Shown here: piece after piece, positions 14,301-24,600 of the stretch | Layout of the letters: each line of letters begins with the position of its first letter | How positions within the stretch are numbered: the first letter of the stretch is position 1 | Origin: Phoronis australis | Lineage: Eukaryota > Phoronida > Phoronidae | NCBI GenBank assembly: GCA_002633005.1 | Contig: NMRA01000029.1 | Coordinates: 1,028,086-1,092,085 of the forward strand | Length of the DNA: 64,000 bases | Direction: 5' to 3' | Translations under genes and position numbers: made by a program | Notes under the pieces: generated by a model | The model's database searches: none | Told to the model about the DNA's origin: nothing | Seen by the model: the letters and a program-made list of their open reading frames with translations, nothing else

Positions 14301-17300
14301 AAGTAAAAACTCTCAAGACTCTAAATACTTGGACTTGGCAAAGTTTGCTGATGTTTTGACTTCTGTAAAATTCACCGCCAGTATGGCTGTGTATGCGATT
14401 CAAAAACCTGGGAACACGCAGTCCTCTCTTGGATCCTCAGCTCAAAATTACAGTTGTGTTCCATCCAAGCATATGAATCCACGAAATGATGCAGGACTAT
14501 GGGATAATATGGTTGGTTATCTGCTGGATCATGATAGGGTGGTAAGTGCTCTGGGCCAATTTGGCATAGACTTCACTCAGGTCCACATGCAGGTAGAGTA
14601 GACAGATGTGAATGGATATCAGTTTAAGTTCAATTCTGGAAGGATACCTTGGTGGAATGGCACAAACCTGACGTGGGTCGGGGACGACCAGAGGTATTTC
14701 ATGCTTATAAAAAAATAATTGCAGGCGGTCTGATACACGTTGTACCAGACGTGCGCAGGCCTCGCATGTGGGCCCATTGCACTGATCACCTGGAAATATT
14801 TTTAAGCTTTATTTATATATGGTTAAAACCGAGCTGAGGAGCTAGAAACCTGGCTCAATGGTTCAGCAGTGTAACCTGGTGGGACTCGAACCCACTATGC
14901 TTGGGATGAGAAAACATTCTAGACAGCCTTAGTGATCTTGTTCGGGTTAGTTAGTGAAACACTGAACCCTGACATTAGGATCCAGATACATGCGTTCCAC
15001 GTTTCGGCAGAAGAGGTAAGAAAGTGGTTAGCTTAGTTTCCAAAAACGTACATCTCAGTAACTGGCAGTAGTCATGGCATTCATACAAGACTAGAGAAGG
15101 GAATTCGTACAATTCCAATGAACTGTCTTTTGGTAGAAACTCCGTGAATGGCTAGAGAATGTGGGCAGAATTCAAAATTTGAATCTAGAGGACTTGGAGT
15201 TTTTTTGAACAACCATGAGTCAACGAGTTCGCCAATTTTAGCACTTATTTGCAGTTTCATTTTGGGAGAGGAAGGAGACAGTGCACTCATGACAAATTTT
15301 ATATTGTATTTTTCAGGTCTCAGTTCAGACGTGTTGAATCTATAATGAAAAGAAAACGAAACAAAAAGTGTAAATATGTTCAATTTAATGTCTGAGCCAG
15401 TTGGGATTCTAGTGTACGTATTGGGGATAGTACCCGAATTTGGCTTGTACTAGGCAATTACATCGCCATGGATGCCACAGGCATACAGGGACGATAGTAC
15501 ATTCCTACAAAAAGTTACAAATTTCAAAATACAGGAAATAAAATCAAATGAAACATGCATATATACATGGAGTTATAATTAATATACCATAAGATTTCAC
15601 CACACTTGGTATTAAATTTAGTCTTGAGCTGCCTGAAATAACCACATTAAATTATGAAGAAAAGATCAGTGAAATTGAAGGTGATCTCAGGACGTGGGCC
15701 AAAAGAATTTTGACTCCCCTGGCAAAAATAACTGTAATTAAATTATTTATGACTTCCAAGCTAACTCATTTGTTTATTGCAATACCTTCCCCGTTACAGG
15801 AAACGATTCAAAGAATAGAAAAACTTTTCTATAATTTTGTACGGGATGGTAAAAACGATAAAATCGGTCGTACTACGTGAATTCAAAATTTCACGCATGG
15901 AGGCTGTAAAATGATACACATTTGGCTCTTTTATCAAATCTTTAAAGGTTTCATGGTTTCGTAAAATAAATTCATGTAGTGAAGAGTTGTGGATGGACAA
16001 TTTGTCCCAAAATAACTTTTTTAATACCCATCGTAACTACTTGTGCTTTGGCACAACATTTTATGATATCTGGTCCAAAAATATTTCAAATTTGTTCTGG
16101 AAAGAGATATTCTCTTACATTAAAGAATTTTTGAGTAAATTTCTTATAAAAAGAGAAAATATTATATATGAACCTTTGTGGTACAACTCTAATATTTTGG
16201 CAGGTAAAAGACATTTATACTATAGAAGGTGTTATGAGAAAAATATTGTATTTATTTATGCCTTTTTAGACTCTAATGGGACGTTTATGAATTATGAAAC
16301 TTTCTGTAACGTACATGATTTTTCTTCACCCTTCACTGAATACCTTGGTCTTAGGAGTATATCACGATCATATCTAAAAGATAGTAAAGGTCACGACTTT
16401 CAAGTTACTTTACCTAATTTTCCACAGGTATTCTCTAACACCCTATTTTGTAAAAGCCAAATAAATATATCTATGATACTTTAGTTTATCAGCTATATAG
16501 AAAACCAAAATCTGAGTTAAAATGGGAGATGGTGTTAAATTTGCAATAATCTGATGAATGGTGGAGAAAAACCTACTGTTGCTCTGTAAACTTCACATCT
16601 GATACGAAATTAAAATGGTTTCAAATTAGATTGACCCATAGAATTTAAGTACAAACACTTTTCTCCATAAAATTGGAGTTACTAACTCGCAATTGTGCAC
16701 CTTTTGTAAAAGGGAACCAGAGGACTTAATTCATCTCTACTGGTCATGTCATGTTGTGTGTTCCTTTTGGTCGGCATTATTTCGATGGATCAACCAAAAA
16801 GTAAATATAACCTTTAAATCCTGCCATCATCGATATTCTTTTTGGTAAGCATTCTGAATAAAAAGTAATAAATCTAGTATTAATATTGGGTAAATATCAT
16901 ATGTATCGTCGTAGGTTAGAAAAACGCTTGCCCTGTATTGAACATCTCAAGGCAGAGATATTGAAAAATTGAAAAATACATTTTTCCTAAAAATTGTGAA
17001 CTTTTGGAATTTCATAAGAGATGGTCTCCTATGGTTCTTTTGTTTCGTTGACTGAGGTTACAACTAAGATTTAGGCCCCCGGAGTGAATGAGTGTATGAA
17101 TGTGTATATTCCCTTTAAATTTATTTAATGTCTCACACTACTTATGGATGAATAAATGTTCTCACGCAAAAAAAAAACATATACCATAAGACGATTCAGT
17201 CAAGATAATTTGAACAAATTGATGAAAATCTGTCGCAGTTTGCTAGAGTTTCTCTCACCAGTGCCATGTTGACGAATAAAAAGTCCAAGTGATACAAATC

Positions 17301-18442
17301 TTAAAAATTTCACCCGATACCTTCCCATCCAATTTTGCAAGTGTCACGCACTTTGCTCAGTCTCACGCTAGCCTTTGCCTAACTCACATGACTCAGTTGA
17401 AAAACTTTGTAGTTATCGCACGCGTGGTGAAAAAGTTAACGGTGACCAAAAAGGTGAAGTTGTAATTCTTCGCCAAAGTCACCATAATTCTCATAACTAA
17501 GCTACATCGAAGATATGTGTAGAAGTAGAAAGGACCACTGAAGAAGCGCTTTTTTAAGTGATAGTTTGAAGTGTGGAATGTACTTTTGACGAGGTGGAAC
17601 CTCCTAATCGGTGGCCGGATTTGGCCTACTGCCGTGTAAAATACACAGGACGAATTCCGTACAGGAATTGATTGGAAGTACTGTAGCCCCTAACCGGCCA
17701 ACCAAGGGGCTACGTGTTCCCTAGGCTTGTACATACGAATTGAATTTGGGCCGGAATCCTTAAAATTGAATGGGGAGAAATGTTGTGTAACTGGATAGGC
17801 ACACGACTGTTGTCTTGACGAAGATTGAAGCTAACTGCTTGGTTTGCAGCGACCGTCACCTGGTGTGTGGCTGAGACATCCGTCGCCATAGTTTGACGCT
17901 TCGAAACTCCCTCCCCCTCATAGAAGATGTCTCATTCTCAGAGTGAAATATATTCTTACCAACCACAACATAGAGAATTCAGGTAGGGCCTAAGGCTTAT
18001 ATTGCAGAGCACAATGTACACAATCAACAGCCAAATTTCATTTTGTCAAATTTCTCAACAAAAAATTACTTTGCCTTAATTTAAGAAACTTTCTTTGGCA
18101 TAGTTATCATCAAAAAACATTTTGGAAATTTTTAGCATTTGCAATAGTAATGTAAACCTCTGAAAATAGAAATATTATGAGCTGCCATTCCTCAGATTCC
18201 TGGACAAGTTGAATGAAGAATTTTTACAACCTCCTTCTATCTGGTAATTTACGTTCTTGAACCCCAAATGTCGGGAGCACTACCGGCTCGGGCACCAGCG
18301 TCAAAATAGGGAATAGATTACACTTATACTTACTAATAACATCATTTGCTGGGTTAAGAGTGAAAAATGTGAACGGACGCGTGCTTCCACGCGTACTTTG
18401 CATGTTCATCAAATCGTTCACAATGTGCGGAGTTTTCAACAT
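2355..18442 (-). CDS. KLHDC10: Kelch domain-containing protein 10 (KLHDC10) orthologue, nine exons
   Basis: Exons in transcript order are 18442-18334, 13273-13134, 11680-11596, 10875-10721, 10461-10319, 5767-5683, 5375-5261, 4211-4069 and 2588-2355, giving 402 residues. All have AG/GT borders and phases agree throughout. Six kelch blades are visible by their double glycines: SLGGYN, LFGGTG, VLGGTTG, VFGGGTS, MCGGYD and IYGGVV. The stretch LFGGTGIPFG and the C-terminal helix DQLLELGLPHSLLKRV are typical of KLHDC10. In vertebrates this protein is a substrate receptor of a cullin-2/elongin BC ubiquitin ligase that reads C-terminal degrons, including alanine tails. The C-terminus here ends in Ala-Ala-Ala. 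Exons 2 to 9 are secure. Exon 1 is inferred only from an open ATG frame, a strong donor (gtaagt) and matching phase; its residues resemble no N-terminus I recognise. Human KLHDC10 is about 440 residues, with the difference mostly at the N-terminus. Confidence 0.9.
7078..7467 (+). pseudogene. Decayed LINE ORF1-like fragment
   Basis: Broken plus-strand frames give IKEDENKDDISELINIGKKL, then pieces of an 'Ricka/kf...ISYAD' type strand, then KTWTTDGEIFVKMNDKRIVH and a stop. The spacing of the acidic helix and the final W-T-T-D-G-x-I-F-V-K strand is characteristic of ORF1 proteins of non-LTR elements. At least two frameshifts and stops are present. It lies in the KLHDC10 intron 5768-10318. Confidence 0.45.
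8107..8845 (+). mobile_element. Rearranged Ty3/gypsy retrotransposon relic: integrase N-terminus then RNase H
   Basis: 8107-8499 encodes an integrase zinc-binding (H2C2) region: LIKSQLSDPDL, then PLGGHLGANKT and HACQMVCKPN, with a stop near 8213 or a frameshift. It is followed without a gap by an RNase H fragment (8500-8752) with STIKKEALLL, VYTDDNPLVF and HIKGKHNVIADCLSRC, broken by frameshifts. In intact elements RNase H precedes the integrase, so the order is inverted by deletion or by fusion of two copies. A purine-rich stretch, agggaaggtag, precedes a possible LTR start at 8846. Confidence 0.8.
8846..9140 (+). repeat. Possible 3' LTR of the Ty3/gypsy relic
   Basis: The sequence begins TGTTATGTAATGACG directly after a polypurine-like tract and the end of a short pol-like frame (FREGSVM). 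The right boundary could not be fixed and no partner LTR is seen. Confidence 0.3.
11171..11242. repeat. 24-bp tandem repeat, three copies
   Basis: The unit AATGGTGTTCCAAAATTAGA plus CAAA occurs at 11171, 11195 and 11219 with one or two changes per unit. The length is a multiple of three, so it is open in one frame (NGVPKLDK), but it lies in a KLHDC10 intron. Confidence 0.9.
13370..14640 (+). other. Unrecognised region with two modest open frames, KLHDC10 intron 1
   Basis: Open frames at 13854-14147 (97 codons) and 14272-14601 (109 codons) share a strand and lie just upstream of repeat R1 copy 2, and the base composition is richer in GC than the neighbouring introns. No domain is recognised. 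The likeliest reading is a decayed mobile-element coding region. Confidence 0.3.
14704..14826 (+). repeat. Dispersed repeat R1, copy 2
   Basis: Inverse partner of 889-1012. Here the shared frame continues upstream as KIIAGGLIHVVPDVRRPRM within an open frame of about 60 codons (14649-14837). Confidence 0.65.
14860..14915 (-). repeat. tRNA T-arm-like fragment (B box)
   Basis: The minus strand holds GTGGGTTCGAGTCCCACCA, a perfect T-arm stem and loop with a B box. No D-arm or anticodon stem in the right position could be folded, so this is a fragment of a tRNA-derived repeat, not a tRNA gene. Confidence 0.35.
15440..17690. repeat. Older copy of the inverted-repeat element interior, split by a LINE
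   Basis: 15440-15594 and 17192-17690 resemble 58290-58420 and 58440-58960 in order. Shared landmarks include the 'ggcatgcaggg'-like stretch, 'cacatggagttataattaa', 'gtttctctcaccagtgccat' and 'tgaagaaagtaagc'. The LINE at 15595-17178 interrupts it. The terminal inverted repeats are not recognisable here. Confidence 0.6.
15595..17178 (+). mobile_element. 5'-truncated LINE (non-LTR retrotransposon) with poly(A) tail
   Basis: Conceptual translation gives the C-terminal part of a LINE reverse transcriptase: a stretch near 15660-15880 with DLRTWAKRILTPLAKITVIK, then a zf-RVT-like tail near 16695-16800 with CTFCKREPEDLIHLYWSC. An open frame at 15987-16484 covers the part between, and frameshifts break the rest. 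It ends in ten A (17168-17177). A 13-bp target-site duplication, ATATACCATAAGA, flanks it at 15582-15594 and 17179-17191. Confidence 0.85.
18334..18442 (-). CDS. KLHDC10: Candidate first coding exon of KLHDC10
   Basis: This is an open minus-strand frame of 36 codons plus one base, starting MLKTPHIVNDLMNMQ and followed by a consensus donor, gtaagtataag. It ends in phase 1, which is what the next exon (13273-13134, beginning with two bases) needs. It lies 197 bp from the ZC3HC1 start on the opposite strand. The rest of the gene is certain but this exon rests on splice phase and position alone. An exon elsewhere in the 5-kb intron, or a non-coding first exon, remains possible. Confidence 0.45.
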
Positions 18443-18639
18443 ATATCCTTTTTGTTTTCGTATTTAAATGGAAAACAAGATAAATGTTCTTCATTTGTCA
18501 TGTTTAACTTACAATCGCCTATTGTTGGACATTAAAATTCATTTTAGCTCAATATTTCAAAAAAACTCTTTCAATGCACTTTGTGCTCTTAGTTTACGTT
18601 TCAATACCAAATTAGGATGATAATTGCACGTTAGCTAAC
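18443..18639. promoter_or_regulatory. Short divergent intergenic region between KLHDC10 and ZC3HC1
   Basis: Only 197 bp separate the predicted KLHDC10 ATG (minus) and the ZC3HC1 ATG (plus), so both genes probably share one bidirectional promoter. The segment is AT-rich with no TATA box or CpG cluster that stands out. The ZC3HC1 start has the context aacATGGCGGCG, common for animal starts. The left boundary depends on KLHDC10 exon 1 being right. Confidence 0.45.
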
Positions 18640-21600
18640 ATGGCGGCGACGGAGAAGGCGGTCAAAGTTAAAGAGTTAATATCTGACTTTCTCTACAGAT
18701 CCAACGACCAAGAAAAGTATTAAATTTTTTTCCTGGGAAACTAAGTTGATTCTCATACGGTGGCGTTCTTTTCAATGTATTTTCTTATGTTCTTGTTGCT
18801 TAAACTAGCTTGCCGTCTGGCACCTTCGGGCTTCGGTCCAATAGGCAATAGAATACAAGACAAGGCAAGAGACTCCAAGACCAAGCCCATCAAGGCCAAG
18901 GGCTTGGCATGAAAAAATGACGAGTTACAACCACTTATGAAAATTCCACACTGCCGGGATGTGAACCTGAGGTCATCCATGTACAATTCAAGCATTTCAC
19001 TAGACAATGACCATCGTCTCTACTGGCTGTGCCAACATAGACGATGGGCATTGTCCATTTAGGTCCAAACTCAACAGGCAACTACTCATTAGCAGGCCTT
19101 ATGGTTTATCCTGCAGACAGTACCTCTGTCTCAACTGCCAGCAGTAGAGATGGCGGCCATTCCATAGCCCCGTCATTCTCCCGAAACTTTTCGGTGAATT
19201 ATGCCTTACACTGATTCAGCCATCAAAGTACTTTTGTGCATAGAGGGTCACCTTGCAAGGCTGTTGATGTCTTAAAGGAGAATGCCACTGGATTTGATTA
19301 GTCTGTTTTGCTGTCTTAATCAGTCTATATCCGCATCGCCTCGCATACGGTCGACCTTACCTTGCCAAAACTGGCAAAAGGTGTCGCGTTAACTTGTGAG
19401 GAAGGTGAGAAATGACGCTAGCAACGTCAGTGGTTCATATGCAGAGTGAATGCCGCTGTGTTGCGGTACATAGTACCCGCTTGTCCGAACAAAGCAGCTG
19501 CGAGGAAAGCGGGTGTATCGTTTTTTTTTTTACTTCCTCGAGAGTCCGAAATGCTTAGGAAGTGGCTCATGGTAGTGAAGAATGAAATAAACGCTGTAAA
19601 TAGCAAGTATGAGGCCGTGAAACATCTCCGTGTCTGTGGCCTTCAGACGTCGCAGTGCTTGACGAATGCTGGCTTACCAAATAACTCCATACGTTCCGTT
19701 GTCTGAGCTTGTTCACGGCGTCTCTCTAGTATTTCTTCATCACTGTATTCCTGTTCGAATTGATAGCCTGTAAAACTTAACGATCCACCTGCGAAGTCGG
19801 GACTGATGAGCTCTAGCTCGTCCTAAGTCGGGAATGCGAGTTGCCATGTTGGCGTTTATTACTGAGCGTTCTGTTTCAAAATGTATTATTCTCACCCTAA
19901 CCAATACTTATATGAAACTGAAACAACGTCTGTCTCATTAGATGCAATTTGTAATGCCTTTGGAGTGTTTGTGAGTGCAAAGGATTTGAAAAGCCAACAA
20001 TGAATAAATCACTGCGTTACCCAGCTTTAGGTGCAATAAAACTAATTGACGGGACACCAAGGCCGTGTGAGCTCATGCTAATTTTGTGTTTGCTGACAGA
20101 AACTGTGAAACAACTCGATTTCCATCCCACGGCCAGGTGTTAGGGGAATCTTTATTTACATTTACTTTACTCAAATATAATGATTGTCAGTGTACAATTT
20201 CTGCCCTGACGGTGCTGTGGCCAACTGCGGAACTGAATTCGCGGCCCCCGACGAGTAAATAGATTTGCAGTTTCATGGCTAATTCACCAACATAATCAGG
20301 TGCACATTACTTTGGCTTACTAGTATAGTATTTTCATGGCTGAAAGTTTAGTTTCCACTGAACTTTGGCTGGTTTATGTTCGTGATGTCTGATCAGTTTC
20401 CGAGACACTGGCCGGTCGCGACGGGCATGATCGGGCTCCGGGCCACTGGTCAAGCTAACAAGCGCTTTGTGTTTAGAACTCAAAAAATCGCAAGTCTAAA
20501 CAACACAGATCTAGGTTCTCCTGTCTGTATCTCACAGAAAATACTTCGAAGTTATCTCCGAACAGACCTCAAACTCCTACTACTAATGATTACGGACCTT
20601 ATTGACCTGCCGAACTTTGTAGGCTACGGTGTGTCCAAATACCAATAAATGCGTAAGAGCGAAATAAAACAACACGTTTTTATAAGAACTTGGTGTATTT
20701 TTAAGGGTTTTAAATCGAAGTTTGATGATTTATTTGTGTTAAACGATGACTTTAAGCGATAAGCTGACACCAGTAACCCGTGTTGTGAACTGCTGAACAG
20801 ACTGCGTGTGAAACTGATGACGTCATTGGATAATTTCAAGACCTCCGCCTGCCGTCAGTGTCAGGTAACGCAACCGTACGTGTCGTTATGGAGTAGAACT
20901 ACTCGATCTAAATTGATACAAATTAGGTTGTTTTTTTGGGTGGCATGCTCCTTTAAGTCTTCCCTGCTCAAACAAATACTCGACGTGCAAACACACTTTT
21001 TAATATGACCAGTTGGCCAAAGAACAACTGTGAGTAGAGGCCAATGATTAAGAAAGGTTTTTGTGTTACATTAGTTTGTTACAGATTCACTGCAAGAACT
21101 TGAGTTGATATTGATGGGGTCATTTTGAAACCTGCTTTCTGCAGTGTCCAGGAAGTTTTAATGCTTCTCCATGTTTAGAAACTGGTTTGAGGTTCTAGAC
21201 ATTTTCATACTTGGAAATTTTTCACCCTGGTCAACAACTGTGACTTGCTCCAGGCTTGAATGTGGGTGTGATTTAGCACAGAATCAACACCTACTAGTAG
21301 ATAAATACTTTTGGGCTAAAAGGCAAGCAACCTGAAAAATTATAATCTGACGGGCAAATTGTTACTCCTAACTTTTGAAATTTTAAAGAAAACAAAGATG
21401 TCAAAATGTTGTACATGTTCAAAACAAATATAAAACAAGTACCAGTAATTACAGGCATTCTGTGCTTTTTGTTGCGAATTTTGCAAACAAAATTGACACT
21501 ACCAATAGCAGTTTAATTGTTACATGTACTAAAAATTGAATCAGTAACACCTGGCGCTGTTCAATTCATTCTATTAGCAAGGTCTGTCATAAGCTGTTGG

Positions 21601-24600
21601 TAGCCTTGAGTGTATCTGAAGTGTATTCATTTGTTTCTCTCTGTGCTTTCAGTCAAGATTGTGTTGAGCACCATAAGGAGAGTGAAGCGACCTTACCAAG
21701 CAAGCCAAGAAATAAAGATGCCTTTGTTAAAAGGGTCGAGAGTTTCACTGTACGTTTATAATTATCTGTGGAATTTGTTTGTTCAAAAGCCATTTACAGC
21801 ACCATATTAAAAACTAGAGGTCTTTTAGCGTGGCAAGTTGGCGCTCCTGAAGTTCTACTTGATTATTCTATGAGTCATGTAAGGTTCATTGATTGTACCT
21901 GTATGTTTAGTCTAAGATTCAAACTCTAGTTAGTGATTGGTGATATCTGACCTTGACTTCTTTATAATGTGTGGCTTTGACATGTCGAAACTCGTCTTTT
22001 AAGAAAAGTATGTCCTTCAATCGGCCACTGTACTTCTTTTGACGTTCAGTTTTCTTTGATCGAAGGACATTCATGAAAACTCAGTGCCTACTCTTTTCTT
22101 TAGCAACTTTTTATCACAGTTTATGTCTGGAACAGTTTTTAATGTGTTTTTGGATTATTAGCTCATCGTAACATCACATTAAATTGCCCAGCCACTGGCA
22201 GGGTTTCTGTTAAATGCCGTTCTTGTCATTCTTGCCTATTTCCTCAAATAGCAAATTTGGTTTGGTGTCTATGGAAACTGAAAAACTTATTCTTTATAAA
22301 AAGGAACCTGTATAGGTAAATGGCTTTTTTAAAATGTTCATGAGAAAGGGCACATGCTTGGAAAACTTTGACGTCAATATTTGAAGTACACATACTGAAG
22401 TCGCCTGGGACTCAACCATACGTCGTTTGTAGTTTATACATATACCTCAGTCTAAGGATAGGTAAATAGTTCAAGCATATGTATTCATGAACAGCAACGA
22501 ACCAAGGAATGCATCTCAACCTATTGCATAAATGCCAATACTATATATCATTGAATTGGAGAAAGATATAGTGTACAGTTTTTGTTGATTAAGTTTTTTA
22601 AAAACGTCGACAAAGCCAAATAGTAAACTTGATCATGTGACTATAACTCTCCCAAAATACATTTGGATGAATTTAGATACCTTTTGTGACACTAACAATT
22701 TAAAATCCAGGAAAAAATAGGTAGCCTAGTTTAATAACTGTCCTTTGATCGAAGTACAGACTGTTGAACAAAGTACGGACTGTGTCAGTCGATGGACATA
22801 ATTTGTTTTATAGCAGGTTTCTACCTGTTTAATTTTATCTTGTTTTTTTGTTCATCTGAGACTGAAAAACACTGCATTGTGTATAAATCTGCTGTGTTAT
22901 TTGATCCTCGCATGTTAAGTGACTTATATGAAAACAACTCCCTGTGTGATAGGAACCAATTGTTCCATAGAAATGTTGAGTAAAATATAATCATTTACTC
23001 AGAGATGTAACATTGATGATTCACACGTTTCAAACTGCACTCTGTGTGGTCTTTTATCAACCAGTGGCTGCTTACTCTTGTTTCCCGCCATTGCGCAACT
23101 CAGAAGTAGGACTTGCTGTATAACAGGGTAATTAGGAGTCCTTGATCTTGGTTAATGCATCTCACACCTACATCAGTGAGATGAAATGAACACTGGGCAC
23201 TAGAAGGAATAAAGAACACATTGTCAACAAATCAAAAAACCCCATTGGAGTGGGATATGACTCGGGCAAATATAGGCTTACCATATGTGGTAACCATGCT
23301 GTAATCTTGGCAAAAAGAACATAAATTAGTATTTTGGTGAATTTTGAGAGTCACTTTTTACACTGAATATCGGGCATCAAACTGGTTTTCAAAATGTGGG
23401 CAAGTTATATGCAACAATTTATTTCCGCAAGGTCTAATAAGTCATTTTCATCAAAATCGAGAAACCTATCATGAACTGAGATCAAGGGCCCCTCATTCCT
23501 CCCAATAGATGACACCGTTCTACCTCCGGGTCACACAATGACTGGAATGATTTGTATTATGTTAAAATTAATCTAAATGCATAACAGAATTCATTATGTC
23601 TAATGTATTTAGTGGTAATAATATACAGGCTTGCTGCATTTGCCACAACCATAATTTGACATTATCCTTTATGTATTTGTTTCCACCATTACATCTTAGC
23701 CATGTGTTCTTGCAGACTCTCACCTGGTACGCCAAACCTTCTGCAGCCTCACCACTAGAGTGTGCTCGTTATGGGTGGATGAATGTTAAATCAGACCTTC
23801 TGAGATGCGTCAGTTGTAAGGCGGTCGTGTCAGGACAGCTGCCCAAGAATACACTGACAGAGGCTTGTAAGTTGTAGCTTGGTGTTGCTGTGCACTAAGC
23901 TTTCAATCAGATTGTGGTTCTTTTGTGCAGTGGGCTGTATTGATAGAAGTTTATACAATATGATAACAGAAAGATTTAAAGTATTGACAAGAAATTAAAT
24001 TTTGCCTCTTCTGGTCTTAACGTGAACGTCCACAGAGGATGAACGTAATATGCTCTGTTCACGTCAAGGCACATAACATTGTGATAAGTGGGTGGAGGGA
24101 GAGGTGCAAACTGTGATGATTGCAGCAGCTCAGATTAACAGGGCTCCAGACTTTTTATAGCTCAAGGGCCCTGAGAAACCATGATCCGGCTTTGACTGAA
24201 TGTTTTGGTGTTCACCTGTCTACTTCAGATGCAGAAAGCTGTAAAAAACTCGAAACCAGCATCAAAAGTAGTCACAAGACAATTTGCCCATGGCCACACA
24301 ATCCTAGCCCAGGTAACCAGCAATAGTTTCCTTCAGACTCATTTGAACATAAGGTTTTTAGTAGAAGTCTCTTAGAATAATCACTTTAAGCCATGTCTTA
24401 TGTACATCAGGATCGGAGGTGCAAGTGTGCTCAGAAGTGTCATCCATGATCTGCGCATGAATAATAGTGTAATGCTGTGAAGTTAGAAACGCAAGCTTGC
24501 CATATTATAAACCTTGAAATTTGTCTTTATACTTACCGTTTAGAACTTATAAAGATTGCACTGTTTGTACCTTTAACTGATCCACAGGTTTATATGAATT

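Noticed and set aside
14860-14915. A tRNA gene on the minus strand
   Set aside because: Only the T-arm is intact; no acceptor, D or anticodon stem can be drawn.
15987-16484. 165-codon frame as an independent gene
   Set aside because: It is the interior of the truncated LINE at 15595-17178, in frame with its reverse transcriptase C-terminal region.
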